Source: Gammaproteobacteria bacterium
GTDB taxonomy: Bacteria; Pseudomonadota; Gammaproteobacteria; Nevskiales; Nevskiaceae
Assembly (NCBI GenBank): GCA_026398815.1
Contig: JAPLSA010000031.1
Coordinates: 62,001 to 126,000, forward strand
DNA: 64,000 bases
Direction: 5' to 3'
Positions 7,675-15,327 of the stretch are shown here, in pieces. The position numbers were made by a program, and so were the translations under genes. The notes under the pieces were generated by a model. That model searched no databases, was not told the origin of the DNA, and saw only the letters and a list, made by a program, of their open reading frames with translations. How positions within the stretch are numbered: position 1 is the first letter of the stretch; every line of letters starts with the position of its first letter.

Positions 7675-9450
7675 ATGAAGCGCTTTGCCGCGCTCTACGC
7701 CCGGCTCGACGACAGCCGCGCCACCTCGGTGAAGGTCGAGGCGATGCGCGCCTATTTCGCCGAGGCGCCGGCCGCCGATGCCGCCTGGGGCCTGTACTTC
7801 CTGACCGGCCAGCGGCTCAAGCGGCTGATCGCGCCGACCCTGCTGCGCGCCTGGATCAGTGACGCCACCGGCTTGGCGCCGGCGATCGTCGAGGACTGCT
7901 ACGCCCATGTCGGCGACCTCGCCGAAACCCTGGCGCTGCTGCTCGACCGCGCCGCGCGCCCGCAGCCGATGATCGAGCGCGGGCTGGCCGAATGGGTGGC
8001 CTGGCTGCTGGCGCTGCGCGAGCAGGACGTGGATACGCAGCGCGCCGCACTGCTGGAAGCCTGGGCGCGGCTGCCGCTGGACGAGTGCTTCCTGTTCAAC
8101 AAGCTGCTGACCGGCGCGCTGAGAGTCGGCGTGTCCAGCGGGCTCGCAGCAAGGGCGCTGGCGCTGCATGCCGGTCTCGATGAAACCTTGATCGCGCAAA
8201 GACTGATGGGCGAGTGGCTGCGCGTTGCAAGCCCCGCGCGCAGCCGCCGCGAGCGCATCGCCATGGACGGCCTGGCCGGCGGTGGTGAAGAAGGGCTTCC
8301 CGGAGCCATGGATGGCGACTCGCTCGCGAACCATCTCAAGGGCGCGGCCGAAGCCTTCGCCGCGCTGCTGACCCCCGGCAGCGCCGAGGCCCATCCCTCG
8401 CAGCCCTATCCGTTCTGTCTGGCCAGCCCGATCGAGGACGCTGCCGACGCGGTCTGGGACGCCGGCCTCCCGTCCGGGCTCGGGCCGGTCGGCGACTGGC
8501 TGGCCGAATGGAAGTGGGATGGCATCCGCGGCCAGCTGATCCGCCGCGCCGGGCAGACCTTCCTGTGGTCGCGCGGCGAAGAGCTGCTGAACGGCCGCTT
8601 CCCGGAGATCGAGATGGCGGCCGCACGATTGCCGGACGGCACCGTGCTCGACGGCGAGATCCTCGCCCACGACGGCCGCACGGTGCTGCCGTTCGCAAAG
8701 CTGCAGACCCGAATCGGCAGGAAGACGGTTGGCAAGAAGCTGCTCGCTGATGCACCGGTGGCCTTCGTCGCCTATGACCTGATCGAATGGCAGGGCGAGG
8801 ACTGGCGTAGCCGGCCGCTGGCCGAGCGGCGCGCGCAGCTCGAAACGATCGTCGCCGACACCGCCGAGCCGAGGCTGAAGCTGTCGGAGCCGGTGATCGC
8901 CGACAGCTGGGCCGCGCTCGCCGAATGGCGCTCGCAGGCCTGCGAACTTGGCGTTGAAGGTCTGATGCTGAAAGCGCGCGACTCCCGCTATCAGGCCGGC
9001 CGCCGGCGCGGCGCCTGGTGGAAGTGGAAGCTCGAAGCGATGAGCATCGACTGCGTGCTGCTCTACGCGCAGGCCGGTCATGGCCGCCGCGCCAATCTCT
9101 ACACCGACTACACGCTGGCGGTCTGGGAAGGCCCGAACCCCGGCGAAGGCCTGCTGCTGCCGGTGGCCAAGGCCTATTCCGGGCTGACCGATGCCGAACT
9201 GACGAAGATCGACAGCTGGATCAAGAAGCACACGCGCGAGAAGTTCGGCCCGGTGCGCAGTGTCGACGCCAGTGCCGAGGCCGGGCAGGTGTTCGAGATC
9301 GCCTTCGAAGGCATCCAGGCCAGCAGCCGCCACAAGGCCGGCGTGGCGCTGCGCTTTCCGCGCATCGCCCGCTGGCGCACCGACAAGCCAGCCCGCGAAG
9401 CCAACACGCTCGCCGATCTGAAACGCCTGCTGCCGAGGCGTGAGGTGTGA
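7675..9450 (+). CDS. ATP-dependent DNA ligase (ligase-associated repair cluster)
   Basis: 591 aa. The adenylation motif is WKWDGIRGQLI (KxDG, catalytic Lys near residue 283). It is followed by LWSRGEELL (motif Ia), DGEILAHDG (III), VAYDLIEW, LMLKARDSRY and WWKWK (motif V region). An N-terminal DNA-binding domain occupies about the first 220 residues and an OB-fold the C-terminus. Size matches bacterial ATP ligases linked to the exonuclease/Lhr-core helicase cluster. These are repair accessories; replication normally uses NAD-dependent LigA. It starts 18 bp after the GFA gene. Its downstream partner, the helicase, is displaced to 28483. Confidence 0.94.
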   Translation: MKRFAALYARLDDSRATSVKVEAMRAYFAEAPAADAAWGLYFLTGQRLKRLIAPTLLRAWISDATGLAPAIVEDCYAHVGDLAETLALLLDRAARPQPMIERGLAEWVAWLLALREQDVDTQRAALLEAWARLPLDECFLFNKLLTGALRVGVSSGLAARALALHAGLDETLIAQRLMGEWLRVASPARSRRERIAMDGLAGGGEEGLPGAMDGDSLANHLKGAAEAFAALLTPGSAEAHPSQPYPFCLASPIEDAADAVWDAGLPSGLGPVGDWLAEWKWDGIRGQLIRRAGQTFLWSRGEELLNGRFPEIEMAAARLPDGTVLDGEILAHDGRTVLPFAKLQTRIGRKTVGKKLLADAPVAFVAYDLIEWQGEDWRSRPLAERRAQLETIVADTAEPRLKLSEPVIADSWAALAEWRSQACELGVEGLMLKARDSRYQAGRRRGAWWKWKLEAMSIDCVLLYAQAGHGRRANLYTDYTLAVWEGPNPGEGLLLPVAKAYSGLTDAELTKIDSWIKKHTREKFGPVRSVDASAEAGQVFEIAFEGIQASSRHKAGVALRFPRIARWRTDKPAREANTLADLKRLLPRREV

Positions 9451-9474
9451 GGCGTTGGGCGTGAGGTGTTGACT

Positions 9475-9590
9475 TAGGGACACTCTGCACAGGTTGTCAC
9501 CCCGGCGAAAGCCGGGGTCCAGGGCCCTGAAGGCGATGGATTCCGGCTTTCGCCGGAATGACGAACTGAACCTGCGTAGAGATTCCTTAG
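9475..9590. repeat. REP/MITE-like intergenic element, copy 2 (inverted relative to copy 1)
   Basis: Reverse complement of the element at 3758-3883. Its ends are TTAGGGACACTCTGCACAGG and the complement of CTAAGGAATCTCTACGCAGG. The CCCCGGC-GAAA-GCCGGGG hairpin is shared, and an extra TTCCGGC-TTTC-GCCGGAA hairpin is complete in this copy. Short direct repeats of GGCGTGAGGTGT lie just to the left (about 9437-9469) and an inverted relative at about 9607-9625. It separates the convergent ligase and DUF1302 genes. Confidence 0.75.
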
Positions 9591-9625
9591 ACACAGGAAC
9601 AAGGACACCTCACGTCTCACGCCCA

Positions 9626-11704
9626 TCAGAACGCGTAGGTGAGGCTCAGCGCCAGGTTGTCGCGGTCGTTGAGCACGTTGTAGATGCCGCCGCCGGTATA
9701 GAACTGGTACTGCAGGTTCAGCTTCAGGTTCTGGTTCAGCTCGACATCGAGCAGCGCGTACAGCGTCTTGCGGCCGGACACGAAGTTCGGCGTGTTGGCG
9801 GAAGAAATGCCGCCCAGATCGTGGAACAGCAGCAGCGCCGGCAGCAGCTGCACGCCTTCGATCAGGTTGTTGTAGGTCAGCCGGGCCAGTGTCCGGTAGC
9901 CATAGGCCCAGGGGGTCGCGAAGCCCTTGCGCTGCTGGGTCGGGTTGATGCGCAGCGAGTTCGCCACGCCATCCGGATCGCCGCTGCCATCGGCGGCCGG
10001 GCCGTAGTGGGTGCGGTCGCCGGCGCCTTCGAGCTGCAGCTTCGACAGCGGCGGCCGGTCGAGGATGGTGGTGGCGCTGAACTCGACGACCCAGGTCAGC
10101 GCATTCGCGCCGAACGGGTTCTCGGTGATGCTGTACTGGCGGATGCCGGTCAGCGAGAACTGGCCGACCTGGAAACGCTCCCAGCCGCGCACCCGGTCGC
10201 CGCCGCCGATGGTGATGCCGCGATAGCCGCTGAGAAAATCCGGAATCGCGGTGCGCGCGCCGGGAATGGTCAGCGGTGCGGCGTTGCCGAGCAGCTGCGT
10301 CGGCAGCGGAATGTCGGCTTCCGGAAACGCCGGTTGCAGACCGGCGAACAGCAGATCGCTGACCGCCACCTGCAGCGGCAGGTTCGGCCGGTACGAGGCT
10401 TCGCCGGCCAGCGACCACGGCCCAGCCGTGGTGTTGAAGCTCAGGCCCAGCAGCTGCACGCCTTCCGGGTAGTCGAGGAACGGCCGCAGCGTGTCAACCG
10501 GCAGCGGCTCGCGGCCCGCCGGCAGGCTGACCGCGCCGTTGAAGCCGTTGCAGGCGACCAGCGCCGCCGCGAACGAGCCGGCCGCGCCGTCGCGCGTGCA
10601 CGAGCTCTGGGCGGCGAACACGCTCAGATACGGCACCCGGCTGTGGTAGCGCATCAGCACCAGGCCCAGTTCGGTGCCGCCGTTGAGATCGGCCGCGTAG
10701 TACTTGAACTGCACGCCGAACTGGCCCTGATCGCCGGGATAGCCGAAATCCTCGTCGAGCAGGCGCGCGGTGCGGGTGCTGCTGGAGATCAGCCGGGTGG
10801 CGCCCGGCGGCCGGTAGAGGCCGTCCGGATCGTTCGCGAACTGGCCGAGGCCGGTCATGATGAAACGGCCGCCGCCGATCACGTTGCTGTTGGAAAAGAA
10901 GCTGCCCACCGTATCCGGCATCAGCCGCTGCCAGCGCAGCTGGTAGAAGGCTTCGGCGGTCAGGCCGTCGCTGACTTCGCCGCTGACGCTGATTGCCGGA
11001 ATCGGGCGCAGGAACTCGTTGATCTGCGCGCCGGGCATCCGCACCACGTTGGCATCCAGCGGGTTGGCGGCGCTCAGCGTGTTGAACTGGGTCAGCGAGG
11101 CTTCGCCCCAGACCAGCAGTTGGTTGCCGAGCGTCACGCGGGCCCGCTCGTTGCTCAGGCTGACGCTCGCTTCGCGCCACTTGTAGCCGCGGGCGAAGCG
11201 CCGGGTCAGGCTGTCGCGGCGCGGCACCTCGGCCGGCTGGTACAGCGTGTTGGTGCGGCTCTCGTCGAAATCGACGTTGATCGGGTCGTAATAGAAGATG
11301 CCGCGCAGCTTGGCACTCAACGGCCCGTAGCTCAGGTTCACGGCCGGCGTGAACTTGGTGGTCGCGGCCACCGGATCGAACTTGTCGTAATTGAGATTGC
11401 CGTTGTCGGAATTGACGCCGGCATAGGCGCCGACCGCATTGACCAGCCGCTGGTTCGGCTCCGGGCTGCCGGACAGCGACATGCAGTCGTCTTCCGCGCA
11501 CAGCAGCTGCTGGCCGGGCACGTCGGTCTTGCCGAGCAGGCGGTTGTCGCGGCCGCTGGTGCGGATCGCCACGCCGGTGCTGAGCACGCCGCCGGCCTCG
11601 GCACGGAAGTCGCCGAGATCGAATTCCAGCGCGGCGACCGGCGCGGCGATCAGCAGCGCAGCGGCCAGCAGCGCCGGGGACCGCGTGTTCGGTATCGTGA
11701 CCAT
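9626..11704 (-). CDS. DUF1302 family outer-membrane protein
   Basis: 692 aa. A signal peptide (LLAAALLIAAPVAALEF) is followed by the family's typical FDLGDFRAEAGGVLSTGVAIRTS opening and many alternating beta-barrel strands, ending in LALSLTYAF with a terminal Phe as in outer-membrane barrels. DUF1302 proteins often accompany DUF1329 lipoproteins in uptake or export of hydrophobic substrates; no DUF1329 gene is in this window. ATG at 11704 is chosen because GGGGGAGCGG precedes it and the signal peptide follows. It is divergent from an AraC regulator, which probably controls it. Confidence 0.85.
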   Translation of the reverse strand: MVTIPNTRSPALLAAALLIAAPVAALEFDLGDFRAEAGGVLSTGVAIRTSGRDNRLLGKTDVPGQQLLCAEDDCMSLSGSPEPNQRLVNAVGAYAGVNSDNGNLNYDKFDPVAATTKFTPAVNLSYGPLSAKLRGIFYYDPINVDFDESRTNTLYQPAEVPRRDSLTRRFARGYKWREASVSLSNERARVTLGNQLLVWGEASLTQFNTLSAANPLDANVVRMPGAQINEFLRPIPAISVSGEVSDGLTAEAFYQLRWQRLMPDTVGSFFSNSNVIGGGRFIMTGLGQFANDPDGLYRPPGATRLISSSTRTARLLDEDFGYPGDQGQFGVQFKYYAADLNGGTELGLVLMRYHSRVPYLSVFAAQSSCTRDGAAGSFAAALVACNGFNGAVSLPAGREPLPVDTLRPFLDYPEGVQLLGLSFNTTAGPWSLAGEASYRPNLPLQVAVSDLLFAGLQPAFPEADIPLPTQLLGNAAPLTIPGARTAIPDFLSGYRGITIGGGDRVRGWERFQVGQFSLTGIRQYSITENPFGANALTWVVEFSATTILDRPPLSKLQLEGAGDRTHYGPAADGSGDPDGVANSLRINPTQQRKGFATPWAYGYRTLARLTYNNLIEGVQLLPALLLFHDLGGISSANTPNFVSGRKTLYALLDVELNQNLKLNLQYQFYTGGGIYNVLNDRDNLALSLTYAF

Positions 11705-11789
11705 CCGCTCCCCCGGCGCGTCGTGATGCGCGCTCTGCTGATTCGCAAACACCTGTTGTAGGCCAGCGTGGCCCCCCACGCTCGACCTT

Positions 11790-11818
11790 GCGGGACATAC
11801 TCTGGGCACAGCGGGACA
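11790..11818. promoter_or_regulatory. Candidate AraC-type operator: direct repeat of GCGGGACA, 21-bp period
   Basis: GCGGGACA occurs at 11790-11797 and again at 11811-11818, exactly 21 bp apart (two helical turns). It lies between the divergent DUF1302 gene and the AraC-family regulator gene. Direct half-sites with this period are usual for AraC proteins. A single inverted half-site (TGTCCCG, 12884-12890) lies upstream of the ten-gene cluster. Binding is inferred. Confidence 0.5.
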
Positions 11819-11850
11819 AGAGCCGCAAAGGCCAGACGGATGCAGACGCG

Positions 11851-12873
11851 ATGAGCGAGGACGCGACAACCATCAATACCTGGGCGATTGCGCTGGTGCG
11901 CACGCTCGACGCGCGCGGCTGCGCCGGCCGCGCGCTGCTGGCAGAGGCCGGGCTCGACCCGGCGCTGCTCGGCGATCCCAACGGCCGGGTGCCGGTGTCC
12001 GGCATGGTGCGGCTGTGGCGGCTGGCGGTCGCCGCTACCGGCGATCCCTGCCTGGGCCTGAAGGTGGCCGCCTACGTGCAGCCGGCCACCTTCCACAGCC
12101 TGGGGCTGGCGCTGCTGGCCAGCCAGACGCTCGAGGACGCGCTGCTGCGCTCGGCGCGCTACTCGCGCATCGTCAGCAATGCCGTGGAGGTGCGCATCGA
12201 ACGCGGTGCGACCGAAGCCCGGCAGGTCGTCGAATGGCGGATGGCGACGCCAGTGGTCGAGGAAGCGATCGATCTGGTGATGGCCTCGACGGTCAAGATG
12301 GGCCTGCTGCTGCTGGCCATCGACCCGGCGGCCCAGCGGCCGATGCACCTGCGCCTGCGCCGCGCGGCGACCCCGGCGATGCGCGCCGAATTCGCCGCCC
12401 ACTTCGCCTGCCCGATCGATTTCGAGGCGGCCGAGAACTCGCTGGCGCTGCCGCTGGACTGGCTCGACCGGCCGCTGCCGATGGCCAATCCGCAGCTCGC
12501 CCGGCAGAACGATCTGGTGGTCATGGAATACCTCGCCCGCCACGACGGCTCGCGGCTGGCCGAGAAGGTGCGCGCGCTGCTGGTCAGCCGGCTGCCGGCC
12601 GGCGAGCCGGCGCGGGCCGAGGTTGCGCAGGCGCTGCTGCTGTCGGAAAAGACCCTGCAGCGCCGGCTGCGCGACGAGGACACCAGCTACCAGCAGCTGC
12701 TCGACGACCTGCGCCGCGACCTGGCCCAGAAATACCTTCGAGAACCCGCGGCTTCGGTCTGCGAAGTGACCTTCCGGCTCGGCTTCTCCGACCAGAGCAG
12801 CTTCACCCGCGCGTTCCGCCGCTGGACCGGCGTCACCCCCGGCGAATACCGCAGCCAGCCGGACCGGAGCTGA
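11851..12873 (+). CDS. AraC-family transcriptional regulator (arabinose-binding-domain type)
   Basis: 340 aa. The N-terminal effector domain is of the arabinose-binding type (GDPNGRVPVSGMVRLWRLA, ATFHSLGLALLASQTLEDAL). The C-terminal double helix-turn-helix is clear: EVAQALLLSEKTLQRRLRDE and VCEVTFRLGFSDQSSFTRAFRRWTG, ending TPGEYR. Regulators of this class (OruR/GbdR-like layout) typically activate adjacent catabolic genes. ATG at 11851 is taken over an upstream ATG because the domain begins right after it. It likely controls the divergent DUF1302 gene and possibly the following operon. Confidence 0.88.
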   Translation: MSEDATTINTWAIALVRTLDARGCAGRALLAEAGLDPALLGDPNGRVPVSGMVRLWRLAVAATGDPCLGLKVAAYVQPATFHSLGLALLASQTLEDALLRSARYSRIVSNAVEVRIERGATEARQVVEWRMATPVVEEAIDLVMASTVKMGLLLLAIDPAAQRPMHLRLRRAATPAMRAEFAAHFACPIDFEAAENSLALPLDWLDRPLPMANPQLARQNDLVVMEYLARHDGSRLAEKVRALLVSRLPAGEPARAEVAQALLLSEKTLQRRLRDEDTSYQQLLDDLRRDLAQKYLREPAASVCEVTFRLGFSDQSSFTRAFRRWTGVTPGEYRSQPDRS

Positions 12874-12981
12874 GCCGCGCCGCTGTCCCGAGCGGCCCAA
12901 GCGCTGGCCGGGAAGGGCAAGACGGTCCTGGTCGGCGGGTCTAGTGTCGAGATCGGCACCAACCGGCGGAGGGCAGCGGCG

Positions 12982-13650
12982 ATGACAGGACTCAAGGAGC
13001 GGCTGCGGCGCCGCTGGCTGCCCCGGCTGGTGGTGGCGCTGGCGCGCCGGCAACGGGCCCGGCCGCTGTCGGGCGATGCGGCGATCGAGCTGTACTTCGC
13101 CTGCGACGATCCCGGTGCGGTGATCGCCTTGCCGGCCCTGCTGGCGCTGGCTCACGCGCACGGCGTGCCGCTGCAGCTGTATCCGCTGATCGCCCGCGGC
13201 ATCGCTGACGACCCGGCCGCCGAGGCCCGCGCCCGCCATGCAGTGCGTGATGCCGACCGCTTGGCACGCCGCGATGGCCGCCGGCTGTCGCGCAGCCAGC
13301 CGCTGACGGCGACCGACACCGCCTTCCTCGCGCGCTGGATCGAAAGCCTGCGCGGCCAGCCCGGCATGGCCGCGTTCGCCGCTGCCGCGCTCGAGCGGCT
13401 GTGGCTCGTCGACGGCGACACGCTGCCGGCGCCGGATGCCTACGCGGCGCTGTACCGCCGTCTCACCGGCAGTGCGCCGCCGATCGCAGAAGCCGGCGCC
13501 GACACAGCGCTGGCGGCCAACCATCGCCGCCTGCGCCGGCTCGGCCACTGGGAATCGCCGGCCGCGCGGATCGGCGGCGAATGGTTCTTCGCTCACGAAC
13601 GCCTCGCCCAGATTGCCGAATGCCTCGACCGCCGGAAGGCCCGCGCATGA
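12982..13650 (+). CDS. DsbA-fold protein, degenerate HCCA-isomerase-like paralogue
   Basis: 222 aa. It aligns by eye with the next protein: IELYFACDDPGAVIALPAL against VEYFFSFRSPYSYLSAARAF, and the closing ARIGGEWFFAHERL against PTFVHDGEAYWGQDRI. The Ser-Pro active-site segment of 2-hydroxychromene-2-carboxylate isomerases (FxSPYSY) is replaced by DDPG, so the glutathione-handling Ser is missing. It may be a non-catalytic partner of its neighbour. It is the first gene of the ten-gene run; its stop overlaps the next start by 4 bp. Identification rests on fold resemblance only. Confidence 0.6.
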   Translation: MTGLKERLRRRWLPRLVVALARRQRARPLSGDAAIELYFACDDPGAVIALPALLALAHAHGVPLQLYPLIARGIADDPAAEARARHAVRDADRLARRDGRRLSRSQPLTATDTAFLARWIESLRGQPGMAAFAAAALERLWLVDGDTLPAPDAYAALYRRLTGSAPPIAEAGADTALAANHRRLRRLGHWESPAARIGGEWFFAHERLAQIAECLDRRKARA

Positions 13651-14264
13651 CCGCCACTGTCGAGTACTTCTTCTCGTTCCGCAGCCCGTATTCCTATCTG
13701 TCAGCGGCGCGCGCCTTCGCGCTGCCGGCGCGCTACGACATCGAATTGGTCTGGCGCGGCGTGCGGCCGATGGCGATGCGCGGCCAGCCGTTGCCGCGTG
13801 ACAAGCAGCTGTACATCCTGCGCGACGCCGCCCGCGAGGCCGATCGCCTCGGCCTGCCGTTCGGGCGCATTCACGACCCGCTCGGCGACGGCGTCTGGCG
13901 CTGCCTGTGCATCGCCGAACTCGCGAACCAGCGCGGTCTGCTCGCGGGTTTTGTGACCCGCGCCGCGCAGGCGATCTGGGGCGAGGCGGTGGAAGTCGCT
14001 GCCGATGCGCCGCTGCGCGCGGTCTGCGAGGCCAGCGGACTGGACTGGGCCGACTGCCAGCGCGCCATCGCCAACGCGGACTATCGCGCGCAGGTCGAAG
14101 CCAACACGGCCCGGCTCGCCGCACTCGGCCAGTGGGGCGTGCCGACCTTCGTCCACGACGGCGAGGCCTACTGGGGCCAGGATCGCATCGAGGATCTTGA
14201 AGCCGCGCTGGACCGCGCCGGCCTGCGCCGCCCGGTGACGCGCATCGAAGGGATCGCCGCCTGA
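13647..14264 (+). CDS. 2-hydroxychromene-2-carboxylate isomerase-like (GST-kappa/DsbA superfamily)
   Basis: 205 aa. FFSFRSPYSYLSA carries the family's active-site Ser-Pro, and GVPTFVHDGEAYWGQDRI near the C-terminus is the conserved cis-Pro loop and substrate-side segment. Known members use glutathione to isomerise ring-opened aromatic intermediates, and relatives act on other hydrophobic substrates. It is translationally coupled on both sides (ATGA with the previous gene, TGATG with the next). The presence of two GST-like proteins in the same operon supports a glutathione-dependent step. The actual substrate is unknown. Confidence 0.8.
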   Translation: MTATVEYFFSFRSPYSYLSAARAFALPARYDIELVWRGVRPMAMRGQPLPRDKQLYILRDAAREADRLGLPFGRIHDPLGDGVWRCLCIAELANQRGLLAGFVTRAAQAIWGEAVEVAADAPLRAVCEASGLDWADCQRAIANADYRAQVEANTARLAALGQWGVPTFVHDGEAYWGQDRIEDLEAALDRAGLRRPVTRIEGIAA

Positions 14265-15310
14265 TGCGCCGCAGCCGGGTCATCGCCGCGGTCGCCTTCG
14301 CTGCCATCTCGGGTGCGGCGTTCGCGTTCCGCGCACCGCTGCTGCAGCGCCTCGTCGATGCCCGCATCGACGCCAACCTGACGCGCGCCAACACCGGCCT
14401 GCTCGACGACGGCCAGCTGCACGTCGTGCTGTGCGGCACCGCCGCCGCGCTGCCTGATCCGGACCGCGCCGGGCCGTGCACGGCGATCCTTGCCGACGGC
14501 CAGTTCCTGCTGATCGACGCCGGGCCGGGGTCGTGGCGGGTGCTCGATCGCCTGAACCTGCCGGTCGCGCGGCTGTCGGCGCTGCTGCTGACGCATCTGC
14601 ATTCCGACCATATCGGCGAGGTCGGCGAGGCGGTCGAGCAGAGCTGGATCGCCGGCCGCCGGCAGCCGCTGCCGGTCTACGGGCCGCCGGGCACCGAGGA
14701 CGTGGTCGCCGGTTTTGCGCAGGCCTACCGGCGCGACGTCGGCTACCGCGTTGCCCATCACGGCGCCGAGGCGATGCCCGGCGAAGCCGCGCCGGCGATC
14801 GCCCATGTGCTGCCGCCGCCGGAGGGCACGGCCAGCGCGCCGGTGTTCGCCCGCGATGGCCTCGAAGTGCGCGTGTTCCGCGTGGAACATGCGCCGGTCG
14901 ATGTCGCCTACGGCTACCGCATCGACTGGCGCGGCCGCACCGTGGTGATCAGTGGCGACACGAAGAAATCGCCCTCGGTGATCGACAACGCGCGCGGTGC
15001 TGACCTGCTGCTGCACGAAGCGCTGGCGGCATCGATGACCGGCCACGCCGTCGAACGCGCAGCCGCGCTCGGCATCACGCGCACTGCCAAGCTGGCCGGT
15101 GATGTCGCCGACTACCACACGACCCCGGTCGAGGCCGCCGAGGTCGCCCGTGCGGCCGGCGTGCAGCAGCTGGTCTACACCCACATCTTTCCGCCGCTGC
15201 CGAATGCGCTGGCGCGCCGGCTGTTCCTGGCCGGCACCGCCGAGGCCTACGACGGCCCGCAGCAGCTCGGCGAGGATGGTCTGCGGATTGACTTCACGCC
15301 GCGCCCCTGA
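14264..15310 (+). CDS. MBL-fold hydrolase with N-terminal signal/anchor
   Basis: 348 aa. A hydrophobic N-terminus (VIAAVAFAAISGAAFAF) suggests export or membrane anchoring. The metal-binding motif is LLLTHLHSDHIGE; further ligands are in VFRVEHAPVDVAYGYRI, VVISGDTKKS and VYTHIFPP. The arrangement resembles RNase Z/arylsulfatase-type MBL enzymes, though an RNase is unlikely given the signal segment. Its ATG overlaps the preceding TGA by one base. Within the operon it is a second hydrolase beside the sulfatase and the alkylsulfatase-like enzyme. Confidence 0.8.
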   Translation: MRRSRVIAAVAFAAISGAAFAFRAPLLQRLVDARIDANLTRANTGLLDDGQLHVVLCGTAAALPDPDRAGPCTAILADGQFLLIDAGPGSWRVLDRLNLPVARLSALLLTHLHSDHIGEVGEAVEQSWIAGRRQPLPVYGPPGTEDVVAGFAQAYRRDVGYRVAHHGAEAMPGEAAPAIAHVLPPPEGTASAPVFARDGLEVRVFRVEHAPVDVAYGYRIDWRGRTVVISGDTKKSPSVIDNARGADLLLHEALAASMTGHAVERAAALGITRTAKLAGDVADYHTTPVEAAEVARAAGVQQLVYTHIFPPLPNALARRLFLAGTAEAYDGPQQLGEDGLRIDFTPRP

Positions 15311-15327
15311 GCCTCGAGAACACCCGC

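Noticed and set aside
7615-9594. 659-aa open frame opposite the DNA ligase
   Set aside because: It is antisense to a clear ligase, Arg/Gly/Ala-rich, and its start lies in the repeat element at 9475-9590; a high-GC shadow frame.
11650-14481. 943-aa minus-strand frame across the AraC and isomerase-like genes
   Set aside because: No domains, arginine-rich composition, and it overlaps well-supported genes on the plus strand.
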